Of a DNA stretch of 64,000 bases, positions 26,753 to 38,100 are shown one piece after another. Position 1 is the stretch's first letter. Each line of letters opens with the position of its first letter. The stretch comes from Papiliotrema nemorosa (lineage: Eukaryota; Basidiomycota; Tremellomycetes; Tremellales; Rhynchogastremaceae), in contig JASKOT010000001.1 in the NCBI GenBank assembly GCA_032158125.1, positions 434,001 to 498,000 of the forward strand, read 5' to 3'. The notes beneath the pieces are model-generated. The model did not search any database and was not told where the DNA came from. It was given only the letters and a program-made list of their open reading frames with translations. A program made the position numbers and the translations under genes.

Positions 26753-29216
26753 ATGCCCAATCCCTTCCTCGCGACGGTCAGCGGACACGTATCGTCCTTT
26801 ATCCACCAATTCATTTACTCATTTCCCACTCCCAATGTCACGACAAGTCCCATGGGGCCAGATGAGGCCTTTCAGGGCATCAATGCTCCTCCTGGCAACA
26901 AATCACCTGGCCAGTTGAGCTTGGAGAGCTTACTAGATGAACCTGGGGAGACGAGGGCGATGGCTGGCGGCGTAGGACCCTTGAGCTTCGCTGGAAGTGG
27001 TTACGGGTTGATGCTGGTATTCATGGTAGGTACTGACAGTCTTCATATCTGCGTTTATCTCGCGCTGCTTCTGCTGACATTCAGGCGCTACTGCTCAATC
27101 GTATACACCACATTGTCAGGAGACCGAGACCTCCAGTCGCGCCTCTGCCGCATCCGCCCATCACTTCGCGCTATCATCGAGTCCGTAGACAAAGTGAATC
27201 CCATCTCTGATCACCCAGTATCAGCTGACGAGCAGTATCTCGAATGCTTGTGCACCCATCTACGCCCCGTTATCTACGTGTGCCCGGTTTGATCATGCTC
27301 GTCCGCGCTTGGATCCTGTTTTCCATCTTGACATTACAAGTCGCACAGCTTTGGCCTGTCGACTCGCCATATCTTCTCACCTCGTCAGTTGGTCGAGCTA
27401 TTAACTCTTTCGGCAAATGGGCCGGTAACATGCAAATGGAAAAAGTGTGCTGGCAGGTATTTCTGTCCGTCTGTGCGGGTTTGGTCTGTTCTGCGCTTGC
27501 CAACGGTCTCGACCGAGCGTAAGTGCAAACCGAACATATCTGTGTGAGATGCTCATAATCAGTCGAAGGATCGAAAATGGAGCGGGGTTCAACCTAGTAA
27601 GCTCAAGTTTATGATTCGCGACTGACCTATAGTTTGGCTATTCTCTGCTACTTCACCTGTATTCATCCCCCTTGACGCATCATCGACCACCCCCAGCTGC
27701 AACTCAGGGAAGACCAGATATACATCCATTATTCCAACTATGGCTGAGCCTAACGGAGGCAAGTCAAAACTGTGCCTGCCGCGGCTACATACTGATCTTC
27801 CAGCTCACTTGGTTGCAAGCCGTAGATTTCGGCGCGTCACTTCCAAGAAACCAGCTTTTACCAACGGCAGTATGCGGGACGATGGGTCTCACACACTTCG
27901 TGTACGCTCTCACCACATCGCCTCTGAAGTTTCCGAGCTTTACATTCGTCACGCACCTCATGGCCTTGTTCCTCAGTATTATCATCATCCTATCGATTGT
28001 GCTCAAGGCATTTACACACCTTTTCACCCTAGGATACCTTCCATCACCTGTTTTCATCAATCTGCTCCCACACGAAGGAGTGATCCCATCGGTCGAGGAC
28101 GATTTCGGGGTCGTTCTCCTGAAAATGGGCACAGCTTGTATCGAGGCAAGTCAGCTGTCTGGACTGCGCAATGAGTTGGCTGGAATCGAGGAGAGGCAAG
28201 GTCCGTGGGTAGAGCTCTCCTCTGCTGGTAGTGAAGTGTGCAAAGCACGGCCGAATACGATGGGAGGTTTCGCTACGGAGATCAACGAATTCGAGGTGAC
28301 TTCATTGGAGGATCCAGGAGAGAGCTCTTATTGGAGGGAGTACCGCACCTTTTGGAAGACTTGCGCAATCACTTTGGTCACCTTCATATGGTCGCTTATC
28401 ATGGCCACACCCGTCGGCCGCAAGGCTGTCGAGCTTGCCAAAGAAGGCTGGGAAAGGAGGTGGTGGTATGGTCCGCGACAATTCCGCTTCTGGAGGAGAG
28501 AAGCTTGGCGAGAACCCATTCAATTCCGACTGCGCACTCTGCATCGCCGGGCGCAGACTTTGCGTGACCGTCGAATCAAAGCAACAGGCGAGTCAGAGAC
28601 TTCAGGCAGGTCTACCGCTCTTCAACTTCGGGAGCAGACTCCGGAACCGATGCAGTGGCGTGAGATCCTGCGAGGTGAGGTGGAAGTGGAGGACGATGAG
28701 GCGGATTGGGAGGATGATGCTTGTTCAACTTCATCGACCTCTTCCGCAGGTGATGATGAGGAGGATCAAGGGGCGCTCTACCGGGATCTCATGGTTGAAG
28801 AAGTCGAGGACGACCTACAGCCAGTCCTCCTGGCTCACATGACAAACGCCTCGACACCTCTTACGCGACGACGCTACGCGGCGATACTGTCGACGCCGAC
28901 CAAAGCGAGTACACCATCAGCATTGACCGACGTGATACAGGATCGAAGAATGATGTTGGCGAACAAGCCGAGAGACGACGATGATGCAGACACGAAACGG
29001 TGTTGTGTGGTGTGTTATACCGAATCGAGAAACATCGTCTTTTTCCCTTGCATGTGCCTGGCCGTGTGCAACGATTGTCGAGACGCCCTTGCTTCTCGAC
29101 TACCGGCAGGTCAACATCTTTGCCCGTAAGTCTTCCTCTATGCCTTGCGAACTGTGCTGACATACAGCTGTTGTCGAAGAAAGGTAGAGGGATACAGTCG
29201 AATCTATATTCCGTGA
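26753..29216 (+). CDS. Asi1/Asi3-like membrane RING E3 ubiquitin ligase
   Basis: Exons from the ATG at 26753 (MPNPFLATVSG) join to a long final reading frame and a last small exon ending at 29216, giving about 745 residues. Several hydrophobic segments are spread through the first two thirds, such as GYGLMLVFMALLLNRI, VPGLIMLVRAWILFSILTL, VFLSVCAGLVCSALANG and HLMALFLSIIIILSIVL. The extreme C-terminus is a RING of the Asi type: RCCVVCYTESRNIVFFPCMC, LAVCNDCRDAL, then CPCCRRKVEGYSRIYIP. Pairing multi-pass membrane domains with this terminal RING is the arrangement of yeast Asi1/Asi3, which degrade mislocalised proteins at the inner nuclear membrane. A disordered acidic linker (EVEVEDDEADWEDD) precedes the RING. 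Localisation is inferred from homology. Confidence 0.8.
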
Positions 29217-29458
29217 TACTGACGCTGCTCATACCATCTTGCCGTGATCGATATACATATTCATGCATTCTACTCGGTGTCTGAGGGATCCTCTGGATAG
29301 AGGCGCACAAATTTATCTCTCGAGATGAAGAAGACTCAGTGGAGTTGGACATCGGCTAGCAAGTCGGTGACCAGAGGCGACATCCATTTCTATACATCCC
29401 CGTGCCCACTTGATCTACGTCGAGTACTTTACCACTGACTCAGAAGCTGCCTGCCAGA

Positions 29459-29908
29459 CTACTTGTGGGTCTTAAGGAAAGCAGCTTTGAGTCCACCTAA
29501 AGACCCTGACGCCTTGGATGAAACGCTGCCTCCAGCCCCGTGATCCTTCCAGACCAGCACTGGTAAGGAATCTGGAACCAAAGAATTGACAGGCCGGACG
29601 AACACCGGCGTTTCGGGCGACACTACAAAGTGACGATCGGAAACTCCTGCATGATCGAAGGATACCATGGCATTGCCCTCATCTGGAGCCAGACTGAAGC
29701 CGTCTGGATCCGCTCTGACTCTTTCGGGTAGACTTCCGTGAGAGCCATCAACATACAAGGTGTTATAGTCGATCGTGAATCGCAAAGTCTCGTCCGATTT
29801 GACATCGAGCCTGTACTTCTTGCCATCGAGGGAGATGAAGCGGATCGTTCGAGATTTACCGTCTGCGGTAGGCCACAAGGAGGGTGCCTGTTCTGAGGCA
29901 AGTGACAT
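29459..29908 (-). CDS. Uncharacterised small protein
   Basis: An open frame of 149 residues starts MSLASEQAPSLWPTADG and runs through SRTIRFISLDGKKYRLDVKS, a beta-rich pattern, to a basic end (GGLKAAFLKTHK). Composition and the regular alternation of hydrophobic residues support coding. I recognise no family. The start lies directly after CTAACAG, so the ATG may be inside an exon. An upstream exon ending near 29990 (reading ...YKASGES) would join in frame. It lies just downstream of, and on the same strand as, the GH71 gene, so a link to that gene's alternative 3' end cannot be excluded. Confidence 0.45.
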   Translation of the reverse strand: MSLASEQAPSLWPTADGKSRTIRFISLDGKKYRLDVKSDETLRFTIDYNTLYVDGSHGSLPERVRADPDGFSLAPDEGNAMVSFDHAGVSDRHFVVSPETPVFVRPVNSLVPDSLPVLVWKDHGAGGSVSSKASGSLGGLKAAFLKTHK

Positions 29909-30253
29909 GCTGTTAGCACTTGGGTCTGCCTGGGTCTATTACGGGTCAATTGGAAATGTGGGCTAAAGAAGAGAAAGAAGTGCGCACACGATTCGCCTGA
30001 CGCTTTATACCTCGCATTGCAGGTGCATGACTTATTCGAAGGGGGATATGCTGTAAAGGAGGTCTGGGAAAGACATAGGTCAGAGTTCTCTCCGACTTGA
30101 CCATCAAAGGATACGATGAGAACGAGCAGCATGTCAGGGGCTGAGACTTGTTTGTCAGAAACATTGTGGACCCTTCCAGGATGAGGCGCAAGCTTCCACG
30201 CTATTCTTTCCGATATTGTCCGCAAGAAATGAGATGCATGGTGCACATTGTGT

Positions 30254-33200
30254 CTACAGACTGGCCAGCCAGTAATTATAATCTGCAAGCATCAGCACAA
30301 CTTCGGGAATGATTGCTTCGAGGTCCACTCACTATAGTCCACGGGTTTATCGGTATAGTTGAACTGTCCAGCAGAATCAAACGTCTTCACCACTTTCCCG
30401 TTCCGCGACAACGTAGCGCCGATCGTTCCTACGTCACTGGCTATACTGAGCTTGTTGACTCCAGCATTAAGACTCCAGGTCCCAACGTTGGAGCCGCTAT
30501 GTATGGACACGGTTGCGGGAGAGGACAGCAAGGCTAAGACGTAAAGATTGTCATCGGTGTAGTCCCATTTGTTGGGTCGATCATTGGTAGGTGCGGTAGG
30601 TACGGCGGCTTTAAAATGGGGTCGAGACCATAACCAGATGGTATCGGTTGAGATTCGGGGGTAAGAGCCGTATTTAAAGGCAGAGGCGTAGTAGTTGATC
30701 AGTGGAAGCCAGTCGGTATGCGGGAATCCATCGACCCAGCCTTGAGAATTTGGCTGATCGGCACGGATCGGTCCGACGTAGTGGGACTCGCCATAATCTT
30801 TTCGTCAGTATAGCTTACATGTACCAAGCCGACAAGAAGACTTGCCATTCCACGAGATGAGTTCCGCCATGTCAACCTTGTCCCGCATACTGATCACTTC
30901 TTCGAATCGACGAGCCAATAACCAGTCATCGGAGCGCTGAAGGAGAATGAGCTTTGAAAGCAGAGAGGGGGGACGACTCACGTAGATCCAATTCTTGTTC
31001 CATGAGTTGGTTCCGTAGTAGGTGAAGAACAAAGGCGTGATGGCCGGCATATAAGTTCGTCCGCCCAGATTGCTCATCCAAGTAGTATCGCTCGCGGTGG
31101 TCAAGGCCGTGGAACCCATTGGCCATCCCGAATCCCAATTTAACAACCCATCGAACCACGTCATGCTTGAAAAGCTGTTGGGATCGACAAAGATGGCCGG
31201 AACGAGGTATATATCCCGACCCGCTCCCTTGACAATGGTACGAACCGAGTTCCAGCCGGCCGCTACCGAACTTTGGCCAAAGTAACATCCGTCGCCTGAG
31301 AATGTCGAGACGAGCGTTTTGTTACCGACGGTCGCTTGAGCGGTGTAGTTGGCATAGCGGAGAATCAAGCCGGCGATGGTCTGCGCATCTGCAACCCCTC
31401 CACATCCGATTGCAGTCACATCTATCGAGCTGCAAGGTCAGCGAAGCCACCAAAGAGTCACATTTTACTTACAGGAATAGCTTGAAGTTCTGCGCCGAGG
31501 CTACCGCATACGCAGTATCCATTTGCGAGAACTGCCAGCTGGAACTACCATGGTTCAAGGCAAACCCATCGAAACCTGCAGCGGATGCCTGGCTGATGTC
31601 GTCTTGCCAAGTGCCACTGTCATACGAGTATGTCTATCCGTCATTATCGTTCTGGATTGCTGGTCGCCAAGAACTCACATTACCGACCATATGATGAGCC
31701 CACAGCTGTTTCCTTCCCGATGACGGGATGGATGGGGTTCCCACAACGCTTGTACAGGCAGCATTGCAGCCGATAGTAGGGCTACCAGTGGGGGTCGTCG
31801 TGGCGCTCGAAGCGACGCTCGTCCGAGCGGTCGTAGTGACACTTGAACTGGTCGTCGAGAAAGCCGAGCCCACGATACTGTACACATTCGCGAGGTAGTT
31901 CCCACCACACGTATACGACGAGTTTCCAATGCAGGCTGTGGTACACCTGGAAGCATCCACCTTCGAGCTGGCGGGCGGGGCAGCCGACCCACAGTAGCAC
32001 TGTCGTCAGCGAGGACTGCGCCTGGAGATTGACTCACCTCTACGCCGTACTCTAGACCCATGTACTTGTAGCCTTGTGACGCACACCAGGTGGCACAGGT
32101 GACGGGCGTCATCGAGTAATCTTTCCGCCATGGTCCAGCCAGGATCCGTGTTGTAGAGGAGTCCTGGTAGCATCCAAGTGAGGTGAGGCCAGAAGGTAGA
32201 GCTGGACCCGGTGCAATTGTAGAGACGCTCGCCGACGCAGTCGATGAGACGCTCGAGGAAGCCGCCCCGATGATACTGAGGTAGACGTTCATGGCGTACG
32301 AGCCACCACACTTGGTCGTCGAGCTTCCGGTACACGGAGTACTGCACGATGCGTCACTCTTCGTCAAGCACGCATTGTAGCTGTTCCCGCAGAAACACTG
32401 AAAGTCAGGTCTCAATCCCGTGAAAACCCTGATAAGAGCGAGTTGAGTCCTGCCACTTGACGATGAAAGGATGGCTGGGAATGGTTCAGACTAAAATGAG
32501 GGGTCCATACGTACCTGATACCCGTATTCTACTCCACTATACTTGTAGCCTTGACTACCGCACCATGTCGCGCAATTTTGAGGGTTGTTCGAGCTATCAC
32601 TCCGGCTAGGTCCGGTGAGTAATCGAGCCGTGGCACTATCTGCGAAACATCCGAGAGACGTGACACCCGGGATGACAGGTGCAGAAGAGGTAGCGGCAGC
32701 TGCACTTGACTTGGTCGTGCTTGCGACTGTTGTAGTGGTGCTCGTCTTACTGCTGGTAGTACTGCTGGATGTCGAAGTAGAGGCTGAAGCCGAGGAGGAA
32801 AGCGTGATCACGACGTCCGCCTGGTCAGCCTTCACTGCGTAGGCGGAAAGTGCGTAGGATCCACCGCAAATGGTACCATTGTCACCGCCGCATTTGCTGT
32901 TGCAAGATGAGTCTGCTATCTTTTGTGAAGCGCTTGGCGCTTTCGACGAGCAGAAGCACTGAGATGAGCTCACGACGTGTCACAATTTGGGAGCGACTCA
33001 CTTGACTCCCGTATTCGACACCAAACCATCCATAACCATTGCCATAACAGAAGGCAGCACAGATATCTTGGGTCATCTTGTAATCTGTCGTAGATGCACC
33101 CGTAAACAAGCGTGGCGTCCCGTCCTTGTAACAGCCCAGAGAAGTCGTAGAGTATCCAGGGCTTTTCTTGTACACTGCTTCGTCAGCTCATCGGTCACTG

Positions 33201-33759
33201 CGAAGCTGCACTCACGGGACATCTTCCAGCCTCCTCCACACTGCTCCGTCTTGTCCCCAGCGCAAGTATACGTGCAACTTGAAGGTGTTGACACCGTGCC
33301 CAGGTTGTTAGAAAGGGCATTCCCGCACTACGATATGAGTGACAGCTCGGTGAAGCAAGGAGAGTAATACTCGCATAACATTGGTTGCCGCCTGTAAGTT
33401 AGCATATATCCCAAATCCTGAGTTCATGACTCACTTTCTGCCCCGGCATAGGTGTAACCCCTCTCATCACATGCCTGGACGCACATCTCCACCGTCATGG
33501 AGCTTGAGGAGAAGCTGTATCCCGTGAGAGCCCTCGCCGTTCCGTCGTTCACGCAATCTACATAATTCCAACCACTGGTGGTAGCTCGACGATCCAATTG
33601 CCGCAATTGCGACAACTCGACGATACCGTTCGCCTTGGAAAGTGGAAAAGGTCTTCCCCTGACCTTGTGCGGTAGTCGGCGGCGAGGATGCCTGATAGCA
33701 GAGGCCAGCTCTGAAAGCGAGAGAACAAAGATGAGAAAGGTGTAGGTCGGGACGAACAT
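30254..33759 (-). CDS. Secreted alpha-1,3-glucanase (GH71) with four N-terminal WSC domains
   Basis: A signal peptide (FLIFVLSLSELASAIRHP) starts the protein at 33759. A basic, possibly processed region follows. Then come four WSC modules, each with the cysteine pattern around a C[YF]CG/S core, for example MCVQACDERGYTYAGAE with QCYCGNALSNN and later CATWCGSQGYKYSGVEYG. Ser/Thr-rich linkers (about STSSSTTSSKTSTTTT) separate the modules and are likely O-mannosylated. The catalytic part begins at AHHMVGN and includes DISQASAAGFDGFALN, YLVPAIFVDPNSFSSMTWFD and SWNDYGESHYVGPI, and ends in NYNYWLASL. These are GH71 features, with candidate acidic catalytic residues in FDGFALN-type and SWNDYGES motifs. 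WSC domains bind polysaccharide, so the fusion would anchor an alpha-1,3-glucan hydrolase to the wall. The gene has over ten introns. Confidence 0.9.
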
Positions 33760-34233
33760 GGTGATCGTAGCGTGAGGGGTATGTCGATCAACGACGAGGT
33801 ATTATACGGGGCAGGGTGGGTAATGTGAATGTCGAGACCAGCAAGACGGGGCCAGCTGTTGTATCTGGCGAGAAAAGGAGGGATGCTAGGTATAGCTAGC
33901 TGTTCTCGGGTCAGTGACACTTTGTATTATAATAGGATATTGGGTCGATATGATCGCCAGGATCTGTCGAGATGGAGTAAAGAGGGGGTAATGGAGCTGT
34001 CAAAGCATAAGTATATCAGGATTATAATTGAAGAAGAGAGTATGCGAGAAATCGATGAGTTTGCATGCTAGCCCCCAGTAGTCAGTCGTCACCAGCAAAG
34101 CAGCCAAAGAGTGCGAGGGAAAAGTCTGTCTAGGCAAGGTTTCGCTAAAAAAGCGCACGATAGCCTGAAGATCGAGTTATGTAACTGTGCGATAAACATG
34201 GAATTTAAAGGGTAAACACGACTCTGGACCTTC
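33760..34233. other. Spacer upstream of the WSC-GH71 gene
   Basis: 474 bases, presumably the WSC-GH71 promoter and the 3' region of the small minus-strand fragment. No gene or repeat is supported. Confidence 0.4.
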
Positions 34234-34643
34234 TCAGGCACCATGCGACAATCCCATTTCGGCAGCCATATTCTTCAGCTTGATATGGTTTAATTCCAGC
34301 ATCTGATAGAGTCGCCAGGGGTCAGAAGATAGGAGAAAGATTCCTGGAATGCACATCTCAGCCACACCTTGGCATCATGTCTGATCGTCAATTGCCATTC
34401 AGTCGGGTCCGACACGTTTTCTCGATCTGGTGGCGTTCCGATCCTCCGTCTGATACGGCCATATCGCAACTCTGCGAGATAACTTCTACGTGCTATCGAT
34501 CTTCGTTGGGTTCTCTCATTTTCAAACGCAATGATGGCCGTTATGCAATCGAGACATGATCGGCAACACACTGAACTATCGTCGAGCAAGATTGGGACTA
34601 TCCATGACGGACGCAAGAGGCAATCCAGAGCTGGGCGGGTCAC
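34234..34643 (-). CDS. Uncharacterised protein, 3' part (5' end unresolved)
   Basis: Two exons are visible. The last (34302-34234) encodes MLELNHIKLKNMAAEMGLSH followed by GA and a TGA. It is joined through a 65-nt intron (34303-34367, GTGTGG ... CTATCAG with an upstream CTGAC branch) to a longer open exon reading FENERTQRRSIARRSYLAEL and RYGRIRRRIGTPP, then EWQLTIRHDAK. The amphipathic, basic composition and in-phase junction support coding. The 5' end is unresolved: no in-frame ATG precedes the long exon, so an upstream exon in 34644-34960 is needed. A cysteine cluster (CCRSCLDC) occurs just upstream if the frame continues. I do not recognise the family. Confidence 0.4.
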
Positions 34644-35118
34644 GTGACTGTTGCCCTTTGGTCGGAGGTTGCCGTCGGCTTCCTCCGCGCTGATCGGCTG
34701 ATGAGATTTCCGGGAAGGTCGCCAGTTTCATCTACCTCGAATGGACAAGCAGGGGTGAGTCTGGCTCCTGCTGCGACTAGCATACTTTGATCTCCCCGCT
34801 CGGGGAATTCGACCTTCAGCAAGCAAGGGCGAGGGTACGCCCTGCCCGGGCGGGAGCGATAGTACCCCCTTAGTGGTCCGAGCTTTTCTCCTCTTGACCC
34901 AGCAACCGCGGCCTTCAGGAAGTCGTCCATGACTCTTCTGAGTTTTCTCTCTTCATGGATCAACCCTCATTGTTTCAGGACTCTCTTGACATCTCGTTGG
35001 TGAGCCCTCTCGCGCTGATCCCGTCAGCCCATGACATCCCTGACCGCGGGTCACGCCGATCACTGACCAGAGTAGGTGCGAACTTTCCAGATAGTCGCCT
35101 TCTTGATCCTTCTTCATC
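34644..35118. other. Promoter region of the RdRP gene
   Basis: 475 bases between a minus-strand fragment and the RdRP start. A small open frame begins at 34955 (MDQPSLFQDSLD) but ends before 35119 and has no link in frame to the polymerase. It may be an upstream ORF. The missing 5' exon of the minus-strand gene may also lie here. Confidence 0.35.
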
Positions 35119-38100
35119 ATGGCTGCCACCAGATACTCTAGCCCTTCTGGGTTGACCGACATGGTGGGTCAATTGAACATGCGAGACCTCTTGCATCACC
35201 GACAGCACGCGCGACTGGATCAATATAATCCTCGACTACCTTATCACAATGGGGCGCCAATGGGGTCACCAAGAGGACCACAAGAGAAGCTCAAGGATGC
35301 TATAGAGTACCAATTCTGGCCAAAAAGAGTCGGAATGGGGACATTGAAGAGTGGCCGTTTCGTCCAGGTGCGCAAGCATCATTTGACCCACTCTGCCTGT
35401 GAGGCTGACGCACAGATGCTTGGAGCCAGCGTCGAGTATGGGATAGATGAAGATAGTAAGCCTATCAAGGGCATGGGGAAATCTTATCTCGCTTTCGATT
35501 GGAAGAATGAGAATATCCTCATGAAGGCGACAATGACAATCGATCCTGCCAAGCTCCCTCCCGCCCTTCGACCAATGGAAGCTGAGCTGTCTTTCGATGA
35601 TATTGCGGCCCAAGGGATCATCATTGATGAAAAGATATCGAATCCCGAGAGTCGACCTGGTGATCGCGTCTTCGCGGTCACAGTTACGATATGTACCAGA
35701 CGTCCGCCAAAGTTCTTCATCCCCGTGGAAGTGCAGGTCAGATATCGAGGCGGTGTAGGGGCTAGGGCTGAAAGACGACGAGGAACGGCCATGGACTTTG
35801 CCATCTCAGGTATCGTGAGTCCTATCCCTACAACACCGCGAGTGATGCCGGCGCTGATATCACACAGAGCGAGCGCGACGCAGGACCAATCCCTGCGATA
35901 CCCGAAGGTCCCTGTGCATATGTGAGTGCTTCTTGTTCGGTCAAGCGATGCAAACAAATTGATCGATAGCCGACTTTCTGGCGCGCATATCGGTTTTCGT
36001 TTGAGTTGGAGCAAAACATGTACAACAAGCTCAAGACTTGCTCGAAAAAATCCGAGGCGCTGGCCAAGGATGAACCTGAGATGGATCTACTGGCGGACAG
36101 ACGTCGACTTCGGGCTGTGGTCCTGGACTCTAAGACATACAATCAACTATATGGTCTCCCTGACTTGAACGCCCTCCGCTTCTCGACCCGCGCGAGCATT
36201 GAAGGACTGATCGCACATGGTATCTTGCAGCCTGGGCAAGTGGCTCAGCTGTGGACGGCTCTGAAGAAGGTCGCGGTAGTACCGGCTTTCCAGGACAGAA
36301 TATTGGAAAATCTATACACGGAAGAAAGAATACAAAACCCCACCAAGGTCATCGAGAGTAAATTCCCAGCTTTTGAGGGTCAATCGATGGGCTGATGAGG
36401 CAGAGAGAGCGAATTACCTGCGTCGAAACACCGTCTCCACCCTTTCTCACTTGGTCATGGTGCGGACAGTCATCGTGACACCGACCCGACTAGTCATCAG
36501 TCCTCCTCAGCAGGAGCCGTCCAACAGTGTAACAAGACGATACGCCAAAAAGATAGACAGTATCATACGCGTCGTCTTCGCCGATGAAGAGGATAAGCTA
36601 TATGTGAGCTGCTCTTGAAATCAAGCAGAGGTACATGCTGACCTGCCATCCAGGTCCTCGATGGGACCCGAGAGCACGACAAATCTCGCCCTGATGTAGG
36701 CGTCATGGCTAGAGTCCGCCGCGCACTACAACACGGTATCACGCTCGGCGGGAGACGCTTCACACCAGTGGCTTCGTCCGCGTCTCAGCAGAAGTATGGC
36801 ACTGGATCTATGCTGGGAGCCCTCAGCTGATAGTGCAGAGAGCACGCAATCTGGTTCATCGATCCAAAGGAGATCGACGGCATTGAACTAAGACAATGGA
36901 TGGGTAATGTAGAAGAGACGATAGTAGCCAAGCACGCTGCACGAATGGGTCTGGTGAGCCGTCACAGTTGGCTAGTATTGATGCAAACAGCCATTTAGTA
37001 CCAGCCGTATCGTCGAGTTGAACATTCAAATGGGGCCTCTTCTTCAAGACATCAAAAGAGGCGGCTACTGTTTCACCGACGGAGTTGGAGCTGCAGGAAA
37101 GGAGGTCATGCACGAGGCTGCGAAAGCACTAGGTCACAATCAGGGCATTAATGCGACCCCATCTGCCATCCAAATTCGGTTGGGGTGGGTGAATGATGTC
37201 AGCGATACAGTGATGATGCTAAATATGCAGTGGTGCCAAAGGCGTTCTAGCCTACTGGCCGCAATTGGTCAGAGACCATGAAGTCCGCCTTCGGCCATCC
37301 ATGATCAAATTCGAGAGCAAATTACAAGACCTCAATGTTGTCCGTGTAGGTAATCTCATGCGGTGTTGTGGGGTAGCAAGACTGATCTTTAGCTGGCAAA
37401 ATACCAGACTGCCTTTCTCAATCGACAATTTATCATGATCATGGCTGCCAATGGTATCCCGGACAGTCTCTTCGTGGAGCTTTTTCAGAAAGCGGTCGCC
37501 AATATCAAGGGTCTGAGAGAGCGGGTCAAGCGCGATTTGATGTCCAAGGAAGATTTCACGCTCATTGGCATGTCCGACGTAAGTTATGCGGCCCAGAGCA
37601 GGTAGAATCGCTAATGATGCTCTAGTTCCCGCTCACGGCCATGATCAAAGCTGGATTCAATAAGGATCCTCTTGTTCTGGACATTGCGGAACTCATCGAG
37701 TGCAGAGCATTACAGGATTTGAAATGGCGAGCCAGAGTAAAGCTAGAGCAAGGCGTTTTCATGATTGGTCAGTTCGCTGCAGTCATAGTCATGGGCATGT
37801 TTGACCCGTAGGCATCGCGGACGAGACAGGCTTATTGAAGGAAAACGAAGTGTTTTGCCAGTACCAAGACACGGATCAAGCACAACCCATCGTCGTCAAA
37901 GCAGAATGCCTAATCTGCAGAGCGCCAGCTCGTGAGTTCACCCGTTCATGCTTTGATGTTAAGCTGATGCACCAGTACATCCCGGTTGGTACAATCCGGT
38001 ACGATCAAGCTGATACCAGGCGATGTGAGGCGGTGTTTTGCCGTCGACGTCCCGCAATTGCGACATCTCAAGAATGTCATCGTCTTCAACACCAAAGGCG

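Noticed and set aside
29623..30288. A 221-codon minus-strand open frame overlapping the small unknown gene
   Set aside because: It is in a different frame from the better-supported product and crosses the end of the GH71 gene. Its composition is irregular. At most a part of it could be an upstream exon.
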